A DNA stretch of 64,000 nucleotides from NCBI RefSeq assembly GCF_024734385.1, contig NZ_JANHAP010000003.1, positions 310,001-374,000 on the forward strand, read 5' to 3'. Each line of letters begins with the position of its first letter. The first letter of the stretch is position 1. The notes under the pieces were generated by a model. The model ran no database searches. It was not told the DNA's origin and was given only the letters and a program-made list of their open reading frames with translations. Shown here piece by piece: positions 27,679-38,041 of the stretch. The stretch comes from Dasania sp. GY-MA-18 (GTDB taxonomy: Bacteria > Pseudomonadota > Gammaproteobacteria > Pseudomonadales > Dasaniaceae). Both the position numbers and the translations under genes were made by a program.

Positions 27679-28308
27679 TTACAGCAACTCATGGCCCCAT
27701 AAGCCAGCCGCCACCCACCACATAAATAGGCACACCGACAGGTCCAGCACTCGCCACGACCAGCTATTAGCAAATAAAGGCGCCAAAAAATGCGCGCCAA
27801 AAGCCAAGCTGTAAAACCAAATAATGGAGGCCATAGCCGCGCCCACAATAAAGCTGGTTTGCGCTACACCGTGAAACTGGCCGCCCACGCTGCCGATTAA
27901 CATCACGGTATCCAAGTAAACGTGGGGGTTGAGCAGGCTCATGGCCAAGGTAGTGATAATGGCGGCTTTAAAGGTGATGGACGGACGCTCTTCTACTTGT
28001 AGGCTATGAGGGAATAATGCCCGCCACAAAGCCATGCAACCATAGGCCACTAAAAAGCTAATACCAAACCACAGCGCGCCCTTTAAAAACAGCGGGTACT
28101 GCTGGATAAGCAGGCCCATGCCCAATACGCCCACGGTGATTAACAAGGCATCTATTACAGCGCACACGCTGGCTATGCCTACGGCATGCTGGCGGCGCAG
28201 GGCGTAGCTCAATACAAAGGCATTTTGACTGCCTATGGCAATAATTAAGCCGGCGCTAGTGAGCAGGCCGGTTTGCCAGGCGTTAAGTATTACGGGGTCT
28301 AACAACAT
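27679..28308 (-). CDS. argO: LysE/ArgO-family arginine exporter
   Basis: 209 residues, six predicted helices. Family motif near the N-terminus: IAIGSQNAFVLSYALRR; SLLNPHVYLDTVMLIGSVG is the second conserved block. LysE/ArgO proteins export basic amino acids (arginine, canavanine, lysine). It is divergent from an ArgP-type LysR regulator 124 bp away, the classical argP-argO arrangement, so induction by arginine via ArgP is expected. Confidence 0.93.
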   Translation of the reverse strand: MLLDPVILNAWQTGLLTSAGLIIAIGSQNAFVLSYALRRQHAVGIASVCAVIDALLITVGVLGMGLLIQQYPLFLKGALWFGISFLVAYGCMALWRALFPHSLQVEERPSITFKAAIITTLAMSLLNPHVYLDTVMLIGSVGGQFHGVAQTSFIVGAAMASIIWFYSLAFGAHFLAPLFANSWSWRVLDLSVCLFMWWVAAGLWGHELL

Positions 28309-28432
28309 ATCAGGCTCTAAAGGTTTGCATATGGGAGCGGGCAGTGTATAAGGATTGGCGGCAGCAGAAAATCTAATATTTTTAATCTTGCATTAGAGAT
28401 TCTAATTAACGAGATCTATAAAGGGTGAGGCC

Positions 28433-29323
28433 ATGGCAGCACTAGAAATCAAGCAATTACTGGCCCTGGTAGCGGTGGTAGAGGAGCAAAGCTTTGAAAA
28501 AGCCGCCTTGCGCTTACATGTTACCCAGTCGGCGATCTCCCAGCGTATCAAGCAGCTGGAAGAGCAGCTGGGCCAGCCCTTGCTTAAGCGCGGCACACCT
28601 ATGGTGGTGACGGCCTCTGGCCAAAAGGTGCTGCGCTATGCCAAACAAGTAGAGCTATTACAGGGCGAGTTGTTACAAGAGCTAGGTTATGGCGAGCTCA
28701 AATCTACCCGCTTGAGCATAGCCATCAATGCCGATAGCTTAGCCGCGTGGTTTTTAGAGGCCATACAGCCTTTAATAGAACAGCAGGATTTGTTGATAGA
28801 GCTAAAGGTCGACGATCAGGAAAAAACCCACGAGTTTTTAAAAAGTGGCGAGGTGTTGGGTTGTATCAGCTCCAGCGACTCAGCGATGCAGGGCTGCGAC
28901 TGCCAGTACTTAGGCGATATGCGCTATTTGTGCGTAGCCAGCGAGCGCTTTTATCAGCGTTATTTCCCCCAAGGGGTGAGCGCTGCGGCTTTTAAGCAGG
29001 CGCCCGCGGTGGATTTTAGCCACAGTGATGAGATGCAAAGCCGATACCTAGCACGTTATTTTCAGCTGCAGCAGCACGACTACCCCCAGCATCACATACC
29101 CTCCTCCGAAAAATATGTAGAGTTTATAGGCCGGGGGCTGGCCTGGGGGCTGGTGCCCGAAATGCAATTTCAGCAGTTTTCCAGGGATTATGAGCTGCGC
29201 GATATCAACCCCGGTAAAGCGATAAGCGTACCGCTGTATTGGCATAGCTGGAATGTGAAATCCAGCTTAATCGCACAGTTGTCAGAAACCTTGCAGGGTT
29301 ATGCGCAAAAAGCGCTACGCTAA
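28433..29323 (+). CDS. argP: LysR-family regulator ArgP
   Basis: 296 residues. N-terminal winged helix-turn-helix (LALVAVVEEQSFEKAALRLHVTQSAISQRIKQLEEQLG) followed by a LysR effector domain. The N-terminal ALEIKQLLAL and GTPMVVTASGQKVLRYAKQVELL are ArgP/IciA-like. It likely binds lysine or arginine and activates argO, which is divergent. RBS GGGTGAGG before the ATG. The next gene, glutamate dehydrogenase, may also be amino acid-controlled but has its own 139-bp leader. Confidence 0.92.
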   Translation: MAALEIKQLLALVAVVEEQSFEKAALRLHVTQSAISQRIKQLEEQLGQPLLKRGTPMVVTASGQKVLRYAKQVELLQGELLQELGYGELKSTRLSIAINADSLAAWFLEAIQPLIEQQDLLIELKVDDQEKTHEFLKSGEVLGCISSSDSAMQGCDCQYLGDMRYLCVASERFYQRYFPQGVSAAAFKQAPAVDFSHSDEMQSRYLARYFQLQQHDYPQHHIPSSEKYVEFIGRGLAWGLVPEMQFQQFSRDYELRDINPGKAISVPLYWHSWNVKSSLIAQLSETLQGYAQKALR

Positions 29324-29462
29324 AAAAGTTAAAAAAATGTATAGACATAGACGTGTACTAGAACGTAATAGTCTATGCTGTAAAGCAATGTGGCTAGGGT
29401 GTTTGTCGCTAGCCGCATGTTGAAGATCAGCAACTCGCAAACTAATAAGAGAGTTATTTATT

Positions 29463-32400
29463 GTGGATACCACTACCGTCGCCCCCATGACTAAAACCGA
29501 ATTTAGCAGCAGCTTAAATGAGCTGATTGCAAAAAAATTGAAGGCCAAAGAGGCCAAGGCCGTACAGAGCTTCGCCCAGCACTATTATGCTCTGACACCA
29601 CTATCCGAATTAGAGGGGCGGGAGTGGGATGACCTGTTTGGCATAGTCTACGGCTGGTGGAATTTTATCCAAAATTACAAGCGCAAAGCCCCCAGCATTA
29701 CAGTATTTAACCCTACGGTGAGTGAGCACAGCTGGAAGTGCGGCCATACCGTTATTATGGCGCAAATGCGCGACATGCCTTTTTTAGTTGATTCCTTACG
29801 CATGGAAATCAACCGACGCAATATTGCCATCCATAGTATCAGCAGCTCGGTATTAACCATGGTTAGGGATGGCAAGGGTGAGCTGTTAGAGGTACTGCCC
29901 AACAATGACCATACTAAAAGCAGCAAGGGCCGCCGGGTAGCCAAAGAAGCCCTGATGTATTTTGAAATCAACCTACATACCTCTGAGCAGGAAATGAAAC
30001 AGCTCACCAAAGCTTTAGGGGATGTGGTTAAAGAGGTGGCGTTGGCGGTAGATGATTATCAGCCGGTACTAGAGCAAGTACAAAGCACCATAGCCAATCT
30101 CAGTTTGGCTAAAGCGGCTACCGATAAAATTAAAGAGGATATCTCCGAGAGTAGCGAGTTTTTGCAGTGGATGGCCGATGGCTACTTTACCTTTTTAGGC
30201 TATTCAGAATATGAGTTTTACACCGTTAAAGGCAAAAAATATTTACGCGAAGTAACCGATAGCCGCTTGGGCTTATTTAAATGCGATAAAAAAACGGACA
30301 AAAGCATAGCCGTAGACGATTTTAATCCCGGTATGACTCGCCACCACTTATCGACCCAGGCAATTGCTTTTTCAAAGTCGTCGGTGCGCTCTAGAGTACA
30401 TAGGCCGTCCTACTCTGACTATATTGTTGTTAAAAAATACGATAGCAAAGGCAACGTCTGTGGTGAGTGCCGCTACTTAGGTTTATATACCTCGCCTGTT
30501 TACCTGTTGAGCCCCACCAAAATACCCCTAATCAGAAAAAAATATGATGAGGTTATTAAACGCTCAGGCATGGACCCCAATAGCTATGAGGGCAAGCTGT
30601 TAAGACAAACCTTGGAAACTTTTCCTAGGGATGAGCTATTTCAAAGTGGCAGTAGTGAACTGTATGAAACCGCTCTAGAAACAGCTTTTATTAATGAGCG
30701 CCATATGGTGCGCTTATTTATGCGTAAAGATAGTTATGGCAAGTTTGTAACCAGCACCGTCTATGTGCCCAGGGATGTATTTAGCTCAGACATTAGAAAA
30801 CAAATACAGCAGCTAATCAGCAAAGAAATAGAGGCAGAGGAAAATGAATTTACCACCCATTTCTCCGAATCTATCTTAGTAAGAAGTCATATCGTTTTTA
30901 AGGTTAACCCCGATAAACCGGTAAATTATGATGTTAAGGCGCTAGAGCAAAAAATCATTGATCTGACTCGCACTTGGAATGATCACTTGTTAGATGCTCT
31001 GTGTGCCACCCATGGTGAAGAGAAAGGCACCAATCTTTATAATGATTACAGCACAGCATTTAGAAGTTCCTATAAAGAAAACTTTGATGCCCAGTTAGCG
31101 GTAGATGATATAGAGATTATAAATACCATTAACGACAACAATAAGTTAGCAATGAGTTTTTACCAGTATCAAGGTGCTGATGAAGATGACTTGCGCTTTA
31201 AGGTATTTAGCGTCGATGATGTGGTCGAACTATCCGACGTAGTCCCCGTATTAGAAAATTTAGGTTTGCGGGTGGTGGGTGAGCACCCTTACAAAGTAAC
31301 CCGTAAAGATGGCAGTACTATATGGATACATGATTTCTTCTTAGTGTTTGGCTTGCCGGTTAGTGTTGATGTTGAAGTGGCAAAAAGCACTTTCCAAGAG
31401 GCGTTTGCAGCAGTGTGGTTTGGCGAATCCGATAGTGATGCCTTTAACCGCTTAGTATTGGGCGCGCGTTTAAACTGGCGTGAAGTGGCATTGCTAAGAA
31501 CCTATGCCAATTACATGAAACAAACCATGTTCAACTTCCCCAAAAGCTATCTGGCTAATACCCTGTCTAACCACTTAGATATTACCCGTAATTTGGTAGC
31601 ACTGTTTAAATCCATGTTTGACCCGCGGGTTAATCGCCTAACAGAAAAAAGCAGCGATCGCATAGAGCGCCTAAAAGAAAAAATAGAATCGGCTTTAGAG
31701 TCAGTAGATAACCTGGACGAGGATAGAATTTTTCGCCGCTACTTAGAGATGATTAGCGCTACCCTAAGAACCAACTTTTACCAAGACGACAGTGAAGGCA
31801 AGCATAAACCTTACATCTCTATAAAGCTTAGCCCTAAAAAAATTAGCAATATACCCGAGCCGCGGCCACTGTATGAAATTTTTGTGTATTCGCCGCGGGT
31901 AGAAGGTGTGCATTTGCGTGGGGGTAAAGTGGCCAGGGGTGGCTTGCGCTGGTCTGACCGTTTGCAAGATTATCGCACCGAAGTATTAGGTTTAGTTAAA
32001 GCCCAACAGGTAAAAAATGCCGTCATCGTGCCCAGTGGTGCCAAGGGTGGCTTTGTCGCCAAGCAGCTGCCTACCGAGGGCGGTAGGGAAGCCTTTATGA
32101 AAGAGGGCATAGCCTGCTACAAAATGTTTATACGCGGCCTGTTAGATGTGACTGATAATTTATCCGAAGGCGGCGTGGTGCCTCCAGAGCAAGTGGTGCG
32201 CATGGATAAAGACGACCCCTATTTAGTCGTCGCGGCTGATAAAGGCACGGCAACTTTCTCCGACATAGCCAATAGCCTGTCGGCGGAATACGGCTTTTGG
32301 TTGGGTGATGCTTTTGCTTCCGGCGGTAGCCAGGGCTATGACCATAAGGGCATGGGTATTACCGCACGTGGTGCATGGGTATCAGTGCAGCGCCACTTTA

Positions 32401-34367
32401 AAGAGAAGGGCTTAAATGTACAAACCGAAGACTTTAGCGTTATAGGCATAGGCGATATGGCCGGCGATGTGTTTGGTAATGGCATGTTAATGTCCGAGCA
32501 TATTAAATTGGTGGCCGCCTTTAACCATATGCATATTTTTATAGACCCCGATCCCGATCCAGCCAAAAGCTTTATCGAGCGCCAGCGTTTATTTAATACG
32601 CCGGGCACCAATTGGGAGGACTACAATAAAAAATTAATATCCAAGGGCGGGGGTATTTTTAATCGCTCGGCAAAATCGCTGACTATTACTAAAGAGATGC
32701 GCGCCACTTTTGCGATTAAAGAAAAGTCGCTAACCCCCACCGATTTAATTAACCGCTTATTAAAGGCGCCAGTAGATTTAATTTGGAATGGCGGCATAGG
32801 TACCTATGTTAAATCTGCCAAGGAAAGCCACGCCGAGGTTGGTGATAAAGCCAACGATAACCTGCGGGTTAATGGTAATGAACTGCGCTGTAAGGTGTTT
32901 GGTGAGGGCGGTAACTTAGGTTTAACGCAGTTGGGTCGTATAGAGTTTTGCTTAAATGGCGGAGCCTGTAATACCGACTTTATCGACAACTCTGCCGGGG
33001 TGGATTGCTCTGACCATGAGGTCAATATCAAAATTCTGCTAAATGAAATTGTTGCCAAAGGCGGTATGACAGAAACGCAACGCAATAAGCTCTTGGTAAA
33101 AATGACCGATAATGTTTCTGAAATGGTGTTAGCCAATAACTACAGGCAAACCCAGGCCATTAGTTTGGCCGAGCATCAGGGGCGGCATAGGGTAGGCGAA
33201 TACAGACGATTTATTATCGAGCTAGAAGAGGCGGGGCAGCTTAGTAGAGAGTTAGAGTTTTTGCCTAGCGATGAAGAGCTTAGCGAGCGCTATAGTGAAA
33301 ATAAACTACTGACCAGGCCAGAGCTGTCAGTATTGATTTCCTACGCCAAAGTGCAATTAAAAGAATCGCTAAGCCAGTCGGATGTTAGCAACGATCCCTA
33401 TGTGGTGAAGTATGTGGAAAATGCTTTTCCCACGGCACTGCGCAAAAAATACAATGACAATATTTACGCTCATCGCCTGCGCAAAGAAATTGTTGCCACC
33501 CAAGTTGCCAACGATATGGTCAATATTATGGGTATTACATTTTGCCAGCGCTTAATGGCCGCCACAGGTTGCAAGCCCGGCCATGTCGCCAAAGCTTATA
33601 TTACCGCTAAAGATATTTACCACTTAGAAGACTGGTGGAGCGAAATTGAAAAGCTGGATTATGAGATTGCTGCCGATTTGCAAATGACCTTGATGGGACG
33701 CATATCTACCAGAGTACGCAGAGCCACGCGTTGGTTCTTGCGTAATCGTCGCGGCAGCTTAAATCCGCAGCAAGAGCGCGATGCGTTTGAAAAACCCTTG
33801 CATGAAATCATAGAGGTAATGCCCGGCTTATTACGCGGCGAGCAGAAAAAGCTATGGCAAAAAGAATATGACGAACTAAAAGAGCAGGGCCTTAGCGATG
33901 CTATGGCACGCAGGGCGGCCTCGCCCATTATCCAATCGGGTTTAAATATGGTTGAAGCCGCTAGGTTGAGTGGCGAAAGCGCTACCCGCGTCGCCGAAAC
34001 CTATTTTAGTTTAGGTGACCGCTTAGGCTTCCATTGGTTTGCTGGCCAAATTTCAGAAGTAGGAGTAGAGAACTACTGGCAAGCCATGGCCAGAGAAGCC
34101 TTTATGGATGATCTGGAATCGCAGGTGCGCACCATCGTAGTATCAGTGCTTAACTGCGCTAGGTCAGAGCAGGACGTCGATGAAGCCATAGATCAATGGC
34201 AGCAACAACACCGCTTGTTAGTCGAGCGCTGGCTGCATATGATTAATGAGCTTAAAAACGCCACCGGCACTGACTTTGCGATGTTTTCTGTGGCCCTGCG
34301 TGAGCTGTTGGACTTGGCGCAGGTCAGCCATCACTGTCGTATAGACGATGCCAAAAGTAAAAAGTAA
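29463..34367 (+). CDS. gdhB: Large NAD-specific glutamate dehydrogenase (180-kDa class)
   Basis: 1634 residues, the usual size of the proteobacterial L_180 GDH class. It deaminates glutamate to 2-oxoglutarate with NAD. The N-terminal ~700 residues form the ACT-like regulatory region; the catalytic core is in the middle (catalytic Lys near 861 in PSGAKGGFVAKQLP; GIGDMAGDVFGNGML; NGGIGTYVKSAKE; GEGGNLGLTQLGRIEF), and a long helical C-terminal part follows. GTG start with AAGAGAG upstream. It sits behind argP, consistent with a role in amino acid catabolism. Confidence 0.96.
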   Translation: MDTTTVAPMTKTEFSSSLNELIAKKLKAKEAKAVQSFAQHYYALTPLSELEGREWDDLFGIVYGWWNFIQNYKRKAPSITVFNPTVSEHSWKCGHTVIMAQMRDMPFLVDSLRMEINRRNIAIHSISSSVLTMVRDGKGELLEVLPNNDHTKSSKGRRVAKEALMYFEINLHTSEQEMKQLTKALGDVVKEVALAVDDYQPVLEQVQSTIANLSLAKAATDKIKEDISESSEFLQWMADGYFTFLGYSEYEFYTVKGKKYLREVTDSRLGLFKCDKKTDKSIAVDDFNPGMTRHHLSTQAIAFSKSSVRSRVHRPSYSDYIVVKKYDSKGNVCGECRYLGLYTSPVYLLSPTKIPLIRKKYDEVIKRSGMDPNSYEGKLLRQTLETFPRDELFQSGSSELYETALETAFINERHMVRLFMRKDSYGKFVTSTVYVPRDVFSSDIRKQIQQLISKEIEAEENEFTTHFSESILVRSHIVFKVNPDKPVNYDVKALEQKIIDLTRTWNDHLLDALCATHGEEKGTNLYNDYSTAFRSSYKENFDAQLAVDDIEIINTINDNNKLAMSFYQYQGADEDDLRFKVFSVDDVVELSDVVPVLENLGLRVVGEHPYKVTRKDGSTIWIHDFFLVFGLPVSVDVEVAKSTFQEAFAAVWFGESDSDAFNRLVLGARLNWREVALLRTYANYMKQTMFNFPKSYLANTLSNHLDITRNLVALFKSMFDPRVNRLTEKSSDRIERLKEKIESALESVDNLDEDRIFRRYLEMISATLRTNFYQDDSEGKHKPYISIKLSPKKISNIPEPRPLYEIFVYSPRVEGVHLRGGKVARGGLRWSDRLQDYRTEVLGLVKAQQVKNAVIVPSGAKGGFVAKQLPTEGGREAFMKEGIACYKMFIRGLLDVTDNLSEGGVVPPEQVVRMDKDDPYLVVAADKGTATFSDIANSLSAEYGFWLGDAFASGGSQGYDHKGMGITARGAWVSVQRHFKEKGLNVQTEDFSVIGIGDMAGDVFGNGMLMSEHIKLVAAFNHMHIFIDPDPDPAKSFIERQRLFNTPGTNWEDYNKKLISKGGGIFNRSAKSLTITKEMRATFAIKEKSLTPTDLINRLLKAPVDLIWNGGIGTYVKSAKESHAEVGDKANDNLRVNGNELRCKVFGEGGNLGLTQLGRIEFCLNGGACNTDFIDNSAGVDCSDHEVNIKILLNEIVAKGGMTETQRNKLLVKMTDNVSEMVLANNYRQTQAISLAEHQGRHRVGEYRRFIIELEEAGQLSRELEFLPSDEELSERYSENKLLTRPELSVLISYAKVQLKESLSQSDVSNDPYVVKYVENAFPTALRKKYNDNIYAHRLRKEIVATQVANDMVNIMGITFCQRLMAATGCKPGHVAKAYITAKDIYHLEDWWSEIEKLDYEIAADLQMTLMGRISTRVRRATRWFLRNRRGSLNPQQERDAFEKPLHEIIEVMPGLLRGEQKKLWQKEYDELKEQGLSDAMARRAASPIIQSGLNMVEAARLSGESATRVAETYFSLGDRLGFHWFAGQISEVGVENYWQAMAREAFMDDLESQVRTIVVSVLNCARSEQDVDEAIDQWQQQHRLLVERWLHMINELKNATGTDFAMFSVALRELLDLAQVSHHCRIDDAKSKK

Positions 34368-34422
34368 ATTGCGACTAAGGCCAAGGATGGCAGTAACAAA
34401 ATAAATATGAAGTAATACTACT

Positions 34423-35421
34423 ATGGACCCACTTTCTCAAGCTGTACTGGGGGCGACCGCAGCGCAAACCATAGGCGATAAAAAAAACTTAGCTAAAGCC
34501 ACCGTCATAGGTGCGTTGGCAGGTATGGCTGCCGATTTAGATGTGCTGATAAATTCCCCCAGCGATAGCTTATTGGCGCTGGAGTATCACCGTCATTTTA
34601 GTCACTCCTTAATTTTTATACCGCTGGGGGCTTTAATCTGCGCCTTGCTACTTTATGCGCTATTGGGTCGCTATTGGCAGCTGCGTTTTAAGCCTACGTA
34701 TTTATATTGCTTGCTGGGTTATGCTACTCACGGTTTGCTGGATGCTTGCACTTCCTATGGCACGCAACTGCTATGGCCATTTAGCAACTATAGAGTCTCT
34801 TGGGATATTATTTCTATTATCGACCCCTTGTTTACCCTGCCCTTATTGATATTAATAGTGCTGGCGGCTAAGCGTAAGCAGCGAGCTTTTGTTTATTGTG
34901 CTGTGGCATGGTGCGCCATGTATTTAAGTTTGGGGGTGCTGCAGCATGAGCGCGCTATGCTGGTAGCCAATGATTTAATTAGCAAGCGTGGCCATAGCGC
35001 CAACCATATTGAGGTTAAACCCAGTTTTGCTAATTTATTAGTGTGGAAAATAATTTATCAAAGTGATGACCATTACTACGTGGCGGCAACCAGGCTGGGT
35101 ATTAGCAGTAAAGTGTGGCCCGGGGAAAGCATCAGGCGCTTGGATAGGCAGCGTGACTTAGCCTGGCTGGATAACGCTAGCCAACAAGCTAAAGATATAG
35201 AGCGCTTTCGTTGGTTTTCGGCGGGCTTTATCGCCCTAGACCCGAATAACCCCTATCAAATTATTGATATGCGTTACTCTATGCTGCCCAATAAAATTGC
35301 CCCGCTATGGGGTATACGTTTAAACCCTAATGCAGCTGCAAATGAGCATGTGCAGTTTTATGCTGAACCCAGAAAGGCCAGCCCCAGAGCGGCCCCTTTA
35401 TGGCAAATGATTAAAGAATAG
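34423..35421 (+). CDS. YdjM/YbcI-like membrane-bound metal-dependent hydrolase
   Basis: 332 residues with an N-terminal MDPLSQAVLGATAAQTIG and a metal-type cluster EYHRHFSHSLIFIPLGAL, then four or more helices (residues about 60-170) and a soluble C-terminal domain. Matches the LexA-binding inner-membrane-associated hydrolase family (PF04307). Catalytic role is unproved. 56 bp after glutamate dehydrogenase on the same strand, followed 34 bp later by the C13-like gene. Confidence 0.87.
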   Translation: MDPLSQAVLGATAAQTIGDKKNLAKATVIGALAGMAADLDVLINSPSDSLLALEYHRHFSHSLIFIPLGALICALLLYALLGRYWQLRFKPTYLYCLLGYATHGLLDACTSYGTQLLWPFSNYRVSWDIISIIDPLFTLPLLILIVLAAKRKQRAFVYCAVAWCAMYLSLGVLQHERAMLVANDLISKRGHSANHIEVKPSFANLLVWKIIYQSDDHYYVAATRLGISSKVWPGESIRRLDRQRDLAWLDNASQQAKDIERFRWFSAGFIALDPNNPYQIIDMRYSMLPNKIAPLWGIRLNPNAAANEHVQFYAEPRKASPRAAPLWQMIKE

Positions 35422-35455
35422 CAGTATCGCTTAATAACAAAAAACAGGATGTTGT

Positions 35456-36382
35456 ATGCGCATAATCATAATGACCAGCCTCTTTTTGCTGGCGGTGCCT
35501 ATAGCCATGGCGGGTATTTATAAGTGGGTAGATGAGCAGGGGCGGGTACATTTTTCCGATCAAAAACCCAAAGCGGCTAGCTATGAAGATATAGAAAGCC
35601 GCTTGTTTGGCCGCGGTAATGTTTTTAAAAGCACTGTTAAAGATCAGCAAAGCCAGTTACTGGCGAACCTTGGCGACAAAATTACAGCTGGGGTGCCACA
35701 GCAAACAGATCTGTTTTTTGTAGGCTTTGCCGGTGACGCCAAACAAAATGTATTTATGAAAGAAACCCTATACGCTAAAAATTTATTTGATAGCAGCTTT
35801 CAAACCAGCGGCCGCTCTATTGCCCTGATTAATAATAGCCAAACCACAGCTCACTATTTAGTGGCCAGCAACCATAATCTAGCGCGGGTGCTCAAGGCCG
35901 TAGGCGAAAAGATGGACGAGGAGGACATACTGTATTTGTACCTAACCTCCCACGGCTCTAAAGAACATAAGTTGTCGGTAGACTTTCCCCCGCATACGGT
36001 AAAAGATTTTGGTGGCCATGAAATACGGCGCATGCTGGATGAGGCCGGGATTAAATGGCGTATAGTGGTTGTGTCAGCCTGTTACTCAGGGGGTTTTATA
36101 GAGCCACTTAAAAACGACTATAGCGTGATTGCCACCGCCGCCGATGCTGTTAATACATCCTTTGGTTGTGCTGATAACCGCGATTTCACCTTTTATGGTG
36201 AGGCCCTGTATAAACGGCAAATGTCCATAGGGGTAGGTGTGCTAGAAGCGCTGGATGGCGCGCGACCTATTATTCAGTCCATGGAGGCACAGATCAATGT
36301 GACGCACTCCAATCCCCAGTATTGGCTGGGGCGCGAGGCCAGGCAAAAGCTAGTGACTGAGCCGCGTTTGCAGGGGCGTTAA
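35456..36382 (+). CDS. DUF4124 plus C13/caspase-like cysteine peptidase, secreted
   Basis: 308 residues. Signal peptide (MRIIIMTSLFLLAVPIAMA), then a DUF4124 module (GIYKWVDEQGRVHFSDQKP), and a catalytic domain with a His166/Cys209 dyad: YLTSHGSKEHKL and VVSACYSGGF, the hydrophobic-S/T-x-H-G and hydrophobic-A-C-x-S-G patterns of clan CD (peptidase C13). A large family of bacterial C13-type proteins of unknown target. AGGA RBS before the ATG. The fusion of DUF4124 to a clan CD peptidase predicts periplasmic processing; substrate unknown. Confidence 0.85.
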   Translation: MRIIIMTSLFLLAVPIAMAGIYKWVDEQGRVHFSDQKPKAASYEDIESRLFGRGNVFKSTVKDQQSQLLANLGDKITAGVPQQTDLFFVGFAGDAKQNVFMKETLYAKNLFDSSFQTSGRSIALINNSQTTAHYLVASNHNLARVLKAVGEKMDEEDILYLYLTSHGSKEHKLSVDFPPHTVKDFGGHEIRRMLDEAGIKWRIVVVSACYSGGFIEPLKNDYSVIATAADAVNTSFGCADNRDFTFYGEALYKRQMSIGVGVLEALDGARPIIQSMEAQINVTHSNPQYWLGREARQKLVTEPRLQGR

Positions 36383-36544
36383 GTTTGCTGGTATCACCCT
36401 GTTAGGGGGGGGGATTGCTTGCGGCGCTAGCCTAAACAAATAGCTCCCGTTCCGCTAATAGGCTACAGGCTGATACACAGGCCAGCGTTGGCACTATCTG
36501 TTAAACTGCCGCGCCTACAGAGTTGATCACCGTCAAAGGGGCAT

Positions 36545-37408
36545 ATGCTGGCCATGTTAAGAGTTGTACTGCTATTTTTAGTTTGCGTCACTGTGGCGCA
36601 GGCGGCTTCCCCGGTATGGAAAATCTCGCAAGGCGATAAGCAACTCTATATCGCCGGCACCGTGCATGTACTGGCACAACAGGATTACCCGCTGCCTAAA
36701 CCCTTTGAGCTAGCTTATGAGGCCGCGACTACCCTGGTATTTGAAACCGATATGGCGGCCATGCAAGGGCTGGCGTTTCAACAGGCCCTGTTACAGGCCA
36801 TGAGCTATCATGACGGCCGCAGCTTAAAAACTGTGTTAGAGCCTGCTACCTATCAGGCGCTGGCCAGCTTTGCCAGCAGCAGAGGCGTGGCCTTAGAGGC
36901 CATGGATCCATTCAAACCCGCTATGGCGGTTATGACGCTAACCCTGGTAGAGCTTAAGCGTTTGGGGCTAGGTGAAGCGGGTGTGGATGCCTATTATTAT
37001 GCCAAGGCGCTTAGCGATAATAAAAACACCGGCCATTTGGAAAGTGTAAACCAACAGCTATCGTTTATTGCCACCATGGGCCAGGGCCGTGAAGATGAAT
37101 TTGTGCAGTACTCACTTAATGATATAGAGACCCTGCCCGAGATGATGCGCCAGCTTAAGCAGGCTTGGGCGCAGGGTGATTTAGCTACCCTCAACCGTAT
37201 TGCCTTACTGCCCTTGCAGCAGCAATTCCCGGCGATTTATCACAGCTTGATAGTGCAGCGCAATCAAGCCTGGATGGAGCCCATACTATCCCTATTGGAT
37301 TCCGCCCCCACCGAGCTGGTGTTGGTAGGGGCTCTACACCTAGTCGGTGAAGATGGCTTGCTTGAACAGTTAGCCAAAAAGGGTTATACAGTAGAGGCTC
37401 TAAAGTAA
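36545..37408 (+). CDS. TraB/GumN-family protein
   Basis: 287 residues with a signal peptide (MLRVVLLFLVCVTVAQA) and the conserved TraB start ISQGDKQLYIAGTVHVLAQQDYPLP, the middle EAMDPFKPAMAVMTLTL and the end ELVLVGALHLVGEDGLLEQLAKKGYTV. Periplasmic; the fold belongs to the TIKI/EreA-ChaN-like metal-hydrolase group, so proteolysis is proposed. A GGGGCATATG start region; an internal ATG 5 codons in is an equally good start. Confidence 0.92.
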   Translation: MLAMLRVVLLFLVCVTVAQAASPVWKISQGDKQLYIAGTVHVLAQQDYPLPKPFELAYEAATTLVFETDMAAMQGLAFQQALLQAMSYHDGRSLKTVLEPATYQALASFASSRGVALEAMDPFKPAMAVMTLTLVELKRLGLGEAGVDAYYYAKALSDNKNTGHLESVNQQLSFIATMGQGREDEFVQYSLNDIETLPEMMRQLKQAWAQGDLATLNRIALLPLQQQFPAIYHSLIVQRNQAWMEPILSLLDSAPTELVLVGALHLVGEDGLLEQLAKKGYTVEALK

Positions 37409-37446
37409 AACTATAACAATAAAACTAAGTAAGAAGCAGACCCCCC

Positions 37447-37884
37447 ATGACAGATAGAGAAGCTATTATTGACCATACTCGCAGTTGGGGTAGGGCGTAT
37501 TTAAATGGCGATATAGATGAAATTCTTAGTCACTACAGTGACGACGCCCTAATGATTACCTTTGACGGCATTATTGCCAAAGGTCACGACAAAATACGCA
37601 GCATTTATGAGCTGTGGCTGAAAGTCGGTAATCCCTTAGAGCTCAACTACGAAACCGTTGATGTTGTGGTCAACGGCGATATGGCCTATCACGTTTTAAA
37701 ATGGCACGGCATATTTCAAGAGCCCTATGGCAATGAGATGATGTGCGGCGCTTGCCAGTCCATCCTGAGGCGGCAAGACAATGGCCAATGGCTGTGGGTG
37801 TCAGAGGTGGTCTGTGCCGATATAGACTCCATAGAGGTATTAGATACCTTGCCTAACATTAGTGCTGATTTAAACGTGATTTAA
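37447..37884 (+). CDS. SnoaL-like/DUF4440 NTF2-fold protein
   Basis: 145 residues of the nuclear-transport-factor-2-like fold: RSWGRAYLNGDIDEILSHYSDDALMITFDGIIAKGHDKIRSIYELW is the classic first half, WLWVSEVVCADI the last strand. These small single-domain proteins often bind ligands or act as isomerase-like enzymes; the function here is unknown. Cytosolic. It follows the TraB gene by 38 bp. Confidence 0.87.
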   Translation: MTDREAIIDHTRSWGRAYLNGDIDEILSHYSDDALMITFDGIIAKGHDKIRSIYELWLKVGNPLELNYETVDVVVNGDMAYHVLKWHGIFQEPYGNEMMCGACQSILRRQDNGQWLWVSEVVCADIDSIEVLDTLPNISADLNVI

Positions 37885-38041
37885 ACCCCGTCCTCTTTTT
37901 AATTTTGCTATAGCTGGTTACGGCTTATAGGCGTTTACTCGTCTACTATCTAAGGCAGCAGTATTGATAGCAATACTGCTAGGCCATATAGCCCTGCGCG
38001 ATAGCAAGGCAATAGCTAGCATAAAAGGAAGAGGGCAAGCG

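Noticed and set aside
37964-38041. Upstream start of the M20 peptidase
   Set aside because: It would bury the signal peptide behind 26 polar residues; ATG 38042 opens the signal directly.
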